The translations under genes and the position numbers were made by a program. 64,000 nt of DNA, taken from contig CAVXKY010000001.1 in assembly GCA_963762425.1 (NCBI GenBank), forward strand, positions 15,940-79,939. The letters run 5' to 3'. Source of the stretch: REEB95 sp963762425 (GTDB lineage: Bacteria > Pseudomonadota > Alphaproteobacteria > ATCC43930 > CGMCC-115725). Positions 7,887-14,814 of the stretch are shown here, in pieces (within the stretch, counting starts at the first letter, position 1; every line of letters begins with the position of its first letter). The notes beneath the pieces are model-generated. The model was given only the letters and a program-made list of their open reading frames with translations, did no database searches and was not told where the DNA came from.

Positions 7887-8237
7887 TTGCCCCCAAAAAT
7901 CCCAGGGCCGAATTTCACTCGCGCAGAAGTTTTCTACTAGTAGTTAGGTCTTAAATACTGGTTTCATGTGTATAGATAGTGGCTTAAGCGGTCAATCACG
8001 GTGACTGTAACACCCTGTCGCTCCAGGCCGCAAAATCCTCTGGCAAGCCCTGACGCTGCACAGGTGATTCCAACCGAATCCCCTGAGAATGATTGGCTTT
8101 CGCTTGGGACCATAAGGTGATGCCAATATGTCCCAGGTAAAAAAATGCGGATGTTGCGCGGTAATTCATGCCGCTGGAGTCGGTCTGCCGACTGGTCGAG
8201 GAACACCGCGCCGACGGTTTCTGTCTTCTAGTTTGGT
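7887..8237. other. Intergenic stretch with a possible decayed FAD/NAD-binding fragment
   Basis: Between the autotransporter start and the next repeat there is no intact gene. On the minus strand, about 8095-7985, a frame reads SVGITCAASG, then LERQGVTVTVIDR. This resembles the dinucleotide-binding beta-alpha-beta unit at the N-terminus of DadA-type amino-acid oxidases, but without a start codon, glycine-rich loop or continuation. It may be a remnant or chance. Confidence 0.2.
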
Positions 8238-8296
8238 AACGTCTGCTTTGGGTCAAAAGCGGACATGGCGGCATGACATTGGAATGTTCGGTTTAC
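8238..8296. repeat. Double-hairpin intergenic repeat, copy 4
   Basis: AACGTCTGCTTTGGGTC + AAAAGCGGACAT, then the linker GGCATGACATTGGAATGT and TCGGTTTACC; the right arm of the second hairpin is missing. The linker is the same as in copy 3. Confidence 0.8.
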
Positions 8297-8358
8297 CAAT
8301 TGCTAGGCGCTATCCTTGAGCCGTCCTATGCTCCGCCTTGCGATATGAGGGGGACAGA

Positions 8359-8670
8359 ATGATCCGAGTTCTTATTATTAGTTCCGTCCTATTGATCACC
8401 TTGGCTGTGCCGGCTTTTGCTGAAACCGTCGTGCTCACCTGTACGGCCCCGGGCTCCAATGCAGCCCCGATCTATATAACCATCGACACAAACGCCAACA
8501 CGGTTCGAGACAGTGACGGAACGTGGCCCGCACGAATTACCGATAAAAAAGTGACCTGGACGTCGCACAACCGGACGACCGGCTCCAACTCTACAATGTA
8601 TTACGACCGCGATAGAGCGATGCTCTATGGCGGCTACCACTGCGATGGAGCACAGCAGAAGCATTTTTAG
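8359..8670 (+). CDS. Exported protein of unknown function, 103 aa, paralogue of the 3027-3467 product
   Basis: Start MIRVLIISS at 8359 has AGGGGG upstream; the ATG at 8338 has no such site. The signal peptide LIISSVLLITLAVPAFA is followed by ETVVLTC. The mature protein of about 85 residues has two cysteines, an ITIDT motif, several W/T-rich strands, YYDRDRAMLYGG and a final YHC. The overall pattern matches the product at 3027-3467, so the two look like diverged paralogues of a small exported beta-rich protein. It is monocistronic, with no partner gene nearby. Function is not recognised. Confidence 0.7.
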   Translation: MIRVLIISSVLLITLAVPAFAETVVLTCTAPGSNAAPIYITIDTNANTVRDSDGTWPARITDKKVTWTSHNRTTGSNSTMYYDRDRAMLYGGYHCDGAQQKHF

Positions 8671-9183
8671 TTATCACATCGATCTTGTGCGGCCGCTGCC
8701 TAATGCAGAATGGGCGCTATCGCTATTAGGTAGCAAATGGGCCTTGGAACAATTCCGGGGCTACCTGTTCAGTTTTTGATAGTGCTGAAAGGTTGAATGT
8801 GGTGCGGGGTCCTGTGAAAAACCCCAAACAGATTCAAGATTCCTATTATCAACAATACCGTGAGCAAGATGGCGAGAGCTTGCGGGCGGGGTGGCGGCTT
8901 ACGACGGCGGCTCATATTCCCCTTCCATGCTTACGCAGCGAGGATAGTCCGGCTACCCCTAAAAGCGGACATTAGACTGCGGTCGTGGAACGTCCGCTTT
9001 GTGCCAGAAGCGGACATCAACGGCTTACTCGGACAAACTCCTAGGCAGCAAAGCGCGGCGCGGACAAAGGTAGCGCGGTCGCTGACAAATTGGTTGGACA
9101 CTTGGCGAAGTTGCCGCCGCCGCCAAATCGAAAAGATAGAATCCGATAACCGGGCAGATTGGATTCTGTCCCTAGATAAGCCC
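8671..9183. other. Intergenic stretch without a gene
   Basis: No coding frame with a credible start is seen. The only recognisable element is the double-hairpin repeat at 8946-9017. Confidence 0.5.
8946..9017. repeat. Double-hairpin intergenic repeat, copy 5 (uninterrupted reference copy)
   Basis: AGTCCGGCTACCCCT + AAAAGCGGACATT, linker AGACTGCGGTCGTGG, then AACGTCCGCTTTGTGCCAG + AAGCGGACAT. The second hairpin shows the sequence that existed at 1241-2491 before the IS30 insertion. Confidence 0.85.
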
Positions 9184-10005
9184 TTAACCTAGCTCCGGAA
9201 CACAGTTCGGGGGAGTTCCGATAAATCCTGCGGGGCACGTCTGCGGCGACGAGCCGTTATTGTTCAGACCGCTTCCTGTCCCCGTGAGAAGCGGATTGTC
9301 CGGGTCGTCCTCGCGCTGGCGCCGGATCAGCGTCTTGGCTGGCCCGAAATAGATGCGCAGGCCGGTAAGCACATAGCTGTCGCGTTGACCGCTGAGTCCG
9401 GATTCAAGAAAGGTGGTTAAGCCTGGCAACGCCGCCACACCGAGCTGATATTCGGCACCGAGCAGTGCGTGAGTATGCGTCGGATTGAGATCAACGCCGC
9501 CCGTGAGCCGCAGATCGTCGAGTGGATACCAGCCGAGGTCGAGGGTACTGAAAGCGCCGGTTTTGGCGTTGCCGTTCTGGTAGCCGACCGCGGCCTCGGG
9601 CGTGAACTGGCCGATATAGAGCGCGCCCTCGCCCCCGTAGCGGTTGACATAGACGCCCTTTGACAGGGTGCTGGAAATGCCTCGGTCGGAGTGCAGCGCC
9701 ACCACGCCGAGTAGGCCCTGGCTCGGATTACGCCAGAAGCCCTGACCAGCAATACCCCACAGGCCCTGACCGTTGCTATCGCCGCCGAGTAGATCAAGTT
9801 GGCCGCCGAAGCTATAGCCGAGCGGTACGGTCAGGCTGCCTTCGGCGATACCGGTTGGATGTGCGTTCATCTCGCCGCCTGCGAGCGCGGCCTTGCCGTT
9901 CACGGTTGAAACCGCTGGCCCCCCGTTCTGGGCCAGTGCTGCGCCAGGCAGCAGCAACCAAAAAAACACGGCGATACCGATTGCTGAAGCGGAACGCATC
10001 ATCAT
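9184..10005 (-). CDS. Predicted outer-membrane beta-barrel-like protein
   Basis: Three ATG codons (10005, 10002, 9999) follow GGGGGG; the first is taken, giving 273 aa. A signal peptide (GIAVFFWLLLPGAALA|QNGG) is followed by alternating hydrophobic/polar strands with many glycines and aromatic girdle residues (GQLDLLGGDSNGQGLWG, GALYIGQFTPEAAVGYQNG, DLGWYPLDDLRLTGGVDLN, DSYVLTGLRIYFG). This suggests a barrel of 8-12 strands. The C-terminal extension is Asn/Ser-rich and ends with a short cysteine loop CPAGFIGTPPNC after the last strand, probably surface exposed or periplasmic. No named family is assigned. It is transcribed alone, divergent from the DUF1330 gene. Confidence 0.65.
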   Translation of the reverse strand: MMMRSASAIGIAVFFWLLLPGAALAQNGGPAVSTVNGKAALAGGEMNAHPTGIAEGSLTVPLGYSFGGQLDLLGGDSNGQGLWGIAGQGFWRNPSQGLLGVVALHSDRGISSTLSKGVYVNRYGGEGALYIGQFTPEAAVGYQNGNAKTGAFSTLDLGWYPLDDLRLTGGVDLNPTHTHALLGAEYQLGVAALPGLTTFLESGLSGQRDSYVLTGLRIYFGPAKTLIRRQREDDPDNPLLTGTGSGLNNNGSSPQTCPAGFIGTPPNCVPELG

Positions 10006-10047
10006 AACCCCCCGGTTCTTATGATATGGCTCAACACTTTCAATCAA

Positions 10048-10354
10048 CTAATACTGGTGATCGTTCCCTTTACCGTCAAGGAAATCCTAGATGAGCGAAT
10101 TGCGCAAAAGCTGCCTGTGCAACGTACTTGCCAAGTATAATTCCCTTAGATCGGACAGCACCGGCAGCTGAGCCAGTGAAAAGCGAATGTCCGCTTTGGG
10201 TCATAAGCCGACATGGCGTTATGTCATCTAATGTCCGCTCTTACCCCCAAAGCAGACATTGGTTGTGTGGCCGTACCCAGATCGGCTTGCACGCCTGCCG
10301 CCTCACCAATACCATCCCCTCCCGCGTTTCATTGTGGCGAAGGGGAGGGACGAC
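10048..10354. other. Intergenic stretch between divergent genes
   Basis: It contains the promoter side of both flanking genes and the repeat at 10185-10260. No other feature is recognised. Confidence 0.4.
10185..10260. repeat. Double-hairpin intergenic repeat, copy 6
   Basis: GAATGTCCGCTTTGGGTC + ATAAGCCGACAT, linker GGCGTTATGTCATC, then TAATGTCCGCTCTTACCCCC + AAAGCAGACATT. Both hairpins carry one or two mismatches. Confidence 0.8.
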
Positions 10355-10645
10355 ATGGCCAAGGGATATTGGATCACCTTTTACCGATCGATCAAGAACC
10401 CGACCGCGCTGGCGGCTTATGCGAAGCTCGCCGGGCCCGCGATCCAGTCGAATGGAGGCCGATTTCTGGCGCGCGGCAATCCCACCAAGGTCTATGAGGG
10501 TGGACTCAACCAGCGTACGGTGGTGGTCGAATTCGACAGCGTGCAGCAAGCCATCGCCACACACGACAGCCCCGGCTACCAGGCGGCGTTGAAAGAACTC
10601 GCGGGCACGGTCGAACGCGACTTTCGGATCGTTGAAGGCGTCTGA
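10355..10645 (+). CDS. DUF1330 family protein
   Basis: The ATG at 10355 has GGGGAGGG upstream, so longer frames are discarded. The 96-aa product MAKGYWITFYRSIKNPTALAAY matches the small dimeric alpha/beta-barrel family DUF1330: N-terminal strand GYWI, residues K-N-P-T-A-L-x-A-Y, the central GGRFLARG and R-x-V-V-V-E-F-D-S segments, and the late AxxxxxSPxYQ motif (DSPGYQAALKEL). The biochemical role of the family is not established. It stands alone between repeats. Confidence 0.85.
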   Translation: MAKGYWITFYRSIKNPTALAAYAKLAGPAIQSNGGRFLARGNPTKVYEGGLNQRTVVVEFDSVQQAIATHDSPGYQAALKELAGTVERDFRIVEGV

Positions 10646-10697
10646 ACTCCGCTCCTGCGCGCCCTATCCCCATATTTTCGCTTTAGTCCGCCACGAC

Positions 10698-10722
10698 AGA
10701 TGTCTGCTATGGGTCAGACTCT
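10698..10722. repeat. Intergenic palindromic repeat, degenerate copy 7
   Basis: AGATGTCTGCTATGGGTCAGA retains only the left arm and loop of the repeat. It is the rightmost copy seen in the window. Confidence 0.45.
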
Positions 10723-10869
10723 GACGGGCCACTCGCCGCGGAGAAACTCCGCTTCGTATCACTCCCAGACATCACGGCTCAAAGCCGGGAGCGGCGCGGA
10801 CTCTGCGTTTGGCTTCCGCGTACCCCATCAGAATGCTATTATTCACGCTGATATCTGATCATCTGGGAG

Positions 10870-11403
10870 ATGTCGATTAAGACGACGGGCCCCGAGCCCT
10901 CTCCCCTTAGCAACGAGCTAATTCGAGAGGGGTATGACTACTGGCTGCGCAAACGGGGGACGCGGGCAATGCCTTCCCGCGCCGACATAGACCCAAACGA
11001 GATCAAGCGAGTTTTACCCCATGTTTTGCTGGTCGATGTGCTTGGGCCGCATCAATATCGATACCGCCTGATCGGCACCGAGTGTGTCATAGCCCATGGT
11101 ATCAATGCCGCTGGCCTAACGCTCGATGAGGCGTTGAAAGACTATCAGTACAAGGCCCACGTCATTGGGCTTTACGACCAATGCGTCAAAGACCGTCGTC
11201 CGCTTTATTCAGAAAGTCTGTTCTATCAAAGCGGAGCTCTTGATCATCATTTGAAGGTTTTATTTATGCCCCTGTCAAATGACGGCACTACAGTGAACAT
11301 GGTTTTCGCCATACAGATTATCCAGTTCATTGACGAAAAAACGCAGAATAATCATTTCACTTCGATGAAGCCGCACAAAGAGATCATACGCACGTCGTTT
11401 TGA
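10870..11403 (+). CDS. PAS_5 domain protein
   Basis: The 177-aa protein matches the alphaproteobacterial PAS_5 family. It has the opening pattern L-x-Y-W-x-x-x-R (YDYWLRKRGTRAMPSRADIDP), a central HVLLVDVLGPHQYRYRLIGTECV strand pair, and DHHLKVLFMPLSNDG near the end. Such proteins are single cytoplasmic PAS domains without an effector domain. Ligand and partner are unknown. A second family member begins at 63544. ATG at 10870 has only GGGAG immediately upstream, so the start is provisional. Confidence 0.8.
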   Translation: MSIKTTGPEPSPLSNELIREGYDYWLRKRGTRAMPSRADIDPNEIKRVLPHVLLVDVLGPHQYRYRLIGTECVIAHGINAAGLTLDEALKDYQYKAHVIGLYDQCVKDRRPLYSESLFYQSGALDHHLKVLFMPLSNDGTTVNMVFAIQIIQFIDEKTQNNHFTSMKPHKEIIRTSF

Positions 11404-11462
11404 ATCTTTAGTCTACCCCTGAAACATGGCAGAACCCCGGGACAAGAGCAGTAGGTCCGAAA

Positions 11463-12218
11463 ATTCAAACTGACCCACAACATACCCCTGGCACGGTCCT
11501 GGTCCTGGGCGCCAGATCCGATATCGCACGGGCAATCGCGCGGATTTACGCCAAGTCCGGCCACGACATCATTCTCGCTGCCCGTAACAGTGCCCAGCTC
11601 GAAGCGGACGCCAAGGATTTGGTGCTACGATTCGGCGTCAAGGTGCGAGTTGCCGAATTCGACGCGCTCGACATCGGCCATCACGCTGATTTTCTCAACC
11701 GGCTCGGCGAATTGCCCGGAACCGTGATCTGTGTCGTGGGGTTCATGGGCGACCAGGCGGAATCCCAGATCAAACCCGAAGCCGCCGAACTGGTGATGCG
11801 CAGCAACTACGTCGGACCTGCCGCTATCCTGGAACTAGCCGCCAACCGCATGGAGGCGCGGGGAAGCGGCACGATCATCGGCGTGAGCTCGGTTTCGGGC
11901 GAACGCGGCCGGGCATCCAACTATGTCTATGGCTCGGCCAAGGCGGGGTTCACCGCGTATCTCTCGGGGCTTCGCAGCCGGCTTTCGCGGAGTCACGTCG
12001 CGGTCATAACGGTCAAGCCTGGCTTCGTCGCCACCAGCAAAACCGCCGATCTGAATCTGCCCAAGGCCCTCACCGCCCAGCCCGACGAGGTCGCACGCGC
12101 GGTTCTAGAGGCGCAGCGGAAAAACCGCGACGTAGTTTATGTTCGGCCGGTCTGGCGGCCCATCATGCTGATGATCCGCGCCTTGCCCGAGCGCCTCTTT
12201 AAAAAAACCCGTTTTTAG
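11463..12218 (+). CDS. Short-chain dehydrogenase, DprE2-like; no canonical start codon
   Basis: The SDR fold is clear: VLVLGARSDIARAIAR (nucleotide-binding loop), SNYVGPAAILELAANRM, GVSSVSGERG (catalytic Ser region), YVYGSAKAG (YxxxK), VKPGFVAT, and a hydrophobic C-terminus (RPIMLMIRALPERLFKKTRF). That C-terminus is characteristic of polyprenylphosphoryl-2-keto-erythro-pentofuranose reductases (DprE2). The frame is open back to 11412 but holds no ATG, GTG or TTG before 11619, which would remove the nucleotide-binding loop. Options are ATT at 11463 behind GTAGG, or ATG at 11426 in another frame joined by one extra base, as in other genes here. The partner DprE1-like gene is at 1-852. Confidence 0.75.
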   Translation: MQTDPQHTPGTVLVLGARSDIARAIARIYAKSGHDIILAARNSAQLEADAKDLVLRFGVKVRVAEFDALDIGHHADFLNRLGELPGTVICVVGFMGDQAESQIKPEAAELVMRSNYVGPAAILELAANRMEARGSGTIIGVSSVSGERGRASNYVYGSAKAGFTAYLSGLRSRLSRSHVAVITVKPGFVATSKTADLNLPKALTAQPDEVARAVLEAQRKNRDVVYVRPVWRPIMLMIRALPERLFKKTRF

Positions 12219-12392
12219 CCGCGGCTCTGATCTTTACCAAAGGTTATAAGCTGCCAAGATCACGGACTGCGTTTCATTCGCACTATGTAGGAGTGCCTCG
12301 AATCACACACTTGTAACCAAAATCGGATAGTCGTTATAGTCAACTAGTAGATTATTGAGTTAGCAGCTGTATTTAAATCGGTAGGGAAGCTC

Positions 12393-12824
12393 ATGAACAA
12401 AAAGAGCGATACGACGATTATTGATCGGCCAGCGGTCGAGGAGCAATCCGAGGCAACCGAAAAGCCGCAAAAAGCCTCTGCCAATTCTGATACAGCTGGC
12501 AGTGTCGCCAACCTCGTCTACATCCTCTACCTCATCGCAGCAGTATTTCCTCCCGCCGGGTTTGCCGTCATTGCCGGTGTAGCCATGGCTTATATGAACC
12601 GGTCCGATGCGTCTGAATTGGCGCAGAATCATTACAGCTTTCAGATTCGCACTTTTTGGATTTGGCTTGGCTTGGCCGTGATTGGCGCCATCGGCACCTA
12701 TTTCCTGGTCGGCTTGCTTTTCCTTGTCGCCGTTTCGGTCTGGTTCATCATCCGCTGCGTCAAGGGCATGACCTTCCTCAATAAGGGCAAACCTTATCCC
12801 AATCCGGAGACTTTGCTCTGGTAG
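12393..12824 (+). CDS. Tic20/DUF4870-like integral membrane protein
   Basis: The 143-aa protein has a polar, charged N-terminal 35 residues (KSDTTIIDRPAVEEQSE), then three hydrophobic segments: about residues 39-70, 87-110 and 111-125. Motifs NLVYILYLIAAVFPPAGF, AYMNRSDASELAQNHYSFQIRTFWI and VWFIIRCVKGMTFLNKGKPYPNPETLLW are typical of the small Tic20-like family found near cell-envelope genes in proteobacteria. GTAGGGAAG precedes the ATG. Molecular function is unknown. It is co-directional with the SDR gene, 174 bases downstream. Confidence 0.75.
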   Translation: MNKKSDTTIIDRPAVEEQSEATEKPQKASANSDTAGSVANLVYILYLIAAVFPPAGFAVIAGVAMAYMNRSDASELAQNHYSFQIRTFWIWLGLAVIGAIGTYFLVGLLFLVAVSVWFIIRCVKGMTFLNKGKPYPNPETLLW

Positions 12825-12879
12825 ACAACGGCTCTCGAGATCAGCCGCAGATACCGGTCTTATGCAAATAAATGCCGAG

Positions 12880-12918
12880 GAACTGAAAAATATCCTCAGC
12901 CTGAAGATGGTATCCGTT
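12880..12918. repeat. Imperfect direct repeat, left copy, overlapping the 3' end of the PAP2 gene
   Basis: It contains AAAAATATCCT and CCTGAAGATG in the same order and spacing as at 13451-13490. The two copies bracket the PAP2-like gene. Confidence 0.5.
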
Positions 12919-13417
12919 CAACAACAGAACCACCGATACCGAAGGGACGACCAGGAACCAGCTTGGAAATTTCGCGGCGACAGAGCGCCGAAATCCGAAG
13001 ACGAATAATGGCCAGAGATATGGCGCCGATTGCGATTCCAATGACGATCTCGGCGATGCTATGTGCGCCAATCAGCACACGTGAAATGGCAATGCCGAGC
13101 GCCAAGCTGACGCCGGCCAATACCAGAACGATCTTTTGCCAATTCTTGTTTCGTGCCGAAACCAATAATGAAATGGCGCCGTAAACCAGCACGCTCAGGC
13201 CGGTATGACCGCTCGGATTGGAAGAGAGAATTTCTGGGCAAGCGTTATAAAAAACCTTCAAGATCGCCGTGGCAACGCCGCAAAACGCGACCGACAAGAA
13301 CCACCAGCGGGCTGCATCCCATCGGGGCCAAAGCAACAGCCACACCAACACGACCACGGACAGTGGCAGCAAAACCGCGAGATCACCGAGATTGGTCAGA
13401 TAATAGATTGTAGCCAC
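12896..13417 (-). CDS. PAP2-superfamily membrane phosphatase-like protein
   Basis: The 173-aa protein has five to six hydrophobic segments. Of the three PAP2 motifs, PSGH is intact (NPSGHT) and SR-X5-H is present (SRVLIGAHSIAE), but the final acidic residue is Glu instead of Asp and the first motif K-X6-RP is reduced to K-X6-P without the Arg. It may be a divergent lipid-phosphate phosphatase or have reduced activity. Near DprE1/DprE2-like genes it could be the counterpart of the mycobacterial PAP2 enzyme that dephosphorylates polyprenylphosphoryl-5-phosphoribose; this is speculation. The start is GTG at 13417 with TGAGGAC upstream. It is flanked by an imperfect direct repeat. Confidence 0.75.
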   Translation of the reverse strand: MATIYYLTNLGDLAVLLPLSVVVLVWLLLWPRWDAARWWFLSVAFCGVATAILKVFYNACPEILSSNPSGHTGLSVLVYGAISLLVSARNKNWQKIVLVLAGVSLALGIAISRVLIGAHSIAEIVIGIAIGAISLAIIRLRISALCRREISKLVPGRPFGIGGSVVERIPSSG

Positions 13418-13450
13418 GTCCTCACCCCCGCCGGAAAAGCGAAATCCGGC

Positions 13451-13490
13451 GAATTCAAAAATATCCTAATCCCTGAAGATGAATCCCGTC
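13451..13490. repeat. Imperfect direct repeat, right copy, upstream of the PAP2 gene
   Basis: GAATTCAAAAATATCCT and CCTGAAGATGAATCC parallel 12880-12918. The distance between copies is about 570 bp. Confidence 0.5.
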
Positions 13491-13529
13491 TCGATGGTGG
13501 TGATGAACTGTGAAATAGTGGGCTTGCGA

Positions 13530-14324
13530 TCAATCCGACTTTTGCGGGGCTTCCGCGACTTGCACGGCGTGGCGACGAGAGGATAGCGGCGGTGAATAAA
13601 GCCACCAACCCCGGTCGTTGAGCGCGTAATAGGGCGTGTATTGCTCATCTTGTCCCGCCGGTTTGACCTCGGTTGCCAAATTATCGAGCACCAGTTCCTC
13701 GCCGTCCACCTTCACCACCGTGACGGCGTGGTCGAGGCTGCGCGCGATATCCCGCACCACGACAAAACGCATCTGGTCTTCCGGCACGCCCGAATCCAAA
13801 AGCGCCAGGTACTTGGCTATGGCGTAATCCTGGCACTGGCCACCTCTGCTCAAGAATTCGAACGGCGTTTCCCAATAACCTGGATTGCCCCAGTTTTTTC
13901 CCGCGGTCACGTAGGTCACATGATTGAAGGTGTCGTTCACAAGGGCTACGCGCTCTTGCAACGGCAGGCCCTCGAGCTCGGTAATAAAGCCCTGCCACCA
14001 TTGCACCGGGCAGGTTTTCGGATCACTTCCATCACAGGAGGATTTTGCAGCATCGCGTTGCGTAACGAACCGGGTATTGACGTTTTGCCAACGCTGGAAC
14101 GCGCTTAGATTCGGGGAAAATGCTATTTCGCGCGACCCGAACAGAACATCTGATGTCGCTGAAGACATCACAATAGGAGCGAATAAGGTTGCCGATGAGG
14201 TGGAAGAAGTCACGGCTGGCGCGGGAGAAGTCTCCGGATTGGGTGCATTGACGGTGCTGCAGGCGGAAAACGACAGGACTGCGCAAGCCAGCAAGGCAAA
14301 ACGTGATGGGGCGGAGAACAACAC
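13530..14324 (-). CDS. LapG-like transglutaminase-family cysteine protease (BTLCP), exported
   Basis: The 264-aa product has a signal sequence whose end (LSFSAC, Cys22) resembles a lipobox, and a Ser/Thr/Pro-rich linker to about residue 60. The BTLCP/peptidase C93 domain carries a Cys-His-Asp triad: Cys164 in GGQCQDYAIAKY, His199 in LDHAVTVV and Asp214 in LVLDNL, a spacing close to that of LapG. LapG enzymes cleave surface adhesins in the periplasm and are normally controlled by c-di-GMP through LapD. Here a c-di-GMP riboswitch lies directly in the leader. The start is GTG at 14324; TTG is the next codon. A giant surface protein gene lies upstream on the same strand. Confidence 0.85.
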   Translation of the reverse strand: MLFSAPSRFALLACAVLSFSACSTVNAPNPETSPAPAVTSSTSSATLFAPIVMSSATSDVLFGSREIAFSPNLSAFQRWQNVNTRFVTQRDAAKSSCDGSDPKTCPVQWWQGFITELEGLPLQERVALVNDTFNHVTYVTAGKNWGNPGYWETPFEFLSRGGQCQDYAIAKYLALLDSGVPEDQMRFVVVRDIARSLDHAVTVVKVDGEELVLDNLATEVKPAGQDEQYTPYYALNDRGWWLYSPPLSSRRHAVQVAEAPQKSD

Positions 14325-14331
14325 TGCGGGG

Positions 14332-14425
14332 CCTCATTCGGGAACCCCGCTATCTGCCCCGTGCGTTACGCCGGGAGACCGGAGGTTTTGCGTCCCCGGG
14401 TCACCCCGGTTTTGCCGTTTCGTGA
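14332..14425 (-). promoter_or_regulatory. c-di-GMP-I (GEMM) riboswitch in the leader of the LapG-like gene
   Basis: Read on the minus strand the leader contains the conserved GEMM-I blocks in order: GGCAAAACC, a GC-rich hairpin, GGGACGCAAAACCTCCGG, CT, a second stem, and GATAGCGGGGTTCCCG. The known core is GGGACGCAAAGCCUCCGG...GGUAGCGGGGUUACCG; the few differences are single-base. It ends about 8 bases before the GTG start. An alternative hairpin pairs GCGGGG of the aptamer (14345-14350) with CCCCGC just before the start codon (14326-14331), a plausible translational expression platform. Identified by eye, not by covariance search. Confidence 0.8.
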
Positions 14426-14742
14426 AACGAACCCGCTCATGGGCTCGCTGCTCGAGCACCACTAGAGCAAAGCTTCTTTAAGGAAGGCTTTAGCTCGTAT
14501 TTCCCGGATGGCTTTCGCAATTGCGGCGTTCCTGGCTGCGCGGGCGCGGAGGAAACGCGACGAAACATAAAAAAACGACGAATGGTTTACGCCGCGCATG
14601 GCGTTAACCACGTTTCCCTTAAAGTCCTAAAAGTCTTTAACCTATTTTTGTCGGAAAGCCTGTGACGCCCTCAACCGACCCGACGGAATTTGAAACGCTC
14701 GGGGATTGATCGCGCACATGCCCCTGCGGAAATAATCCCCGC

Positions 14743-14779
14743 CAAAAGAGAAAGCCGCCCGGGGAGGCGGGGCGGCTTT
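14743..14779 (-). terminator. Intrinsic terminator after the PEP-CTERM protein gene
   Basis: A 10-bp GC-rich stem (AAAGCCGCCC / GGGCGGCTTT, 9-nt loop, 14751-14779) is followed on the minus strand by CTCTTTT. It lies 36 bases past the stop at 14815, so it probably separates the surface-protein gene from the riboswitch-LapG unit. Confidence 0.75.
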
Positions 14780-14814
14780 CGTCGTGTGGCCGTTCTGGCT
14801 CTTGGCTTTAAGCT

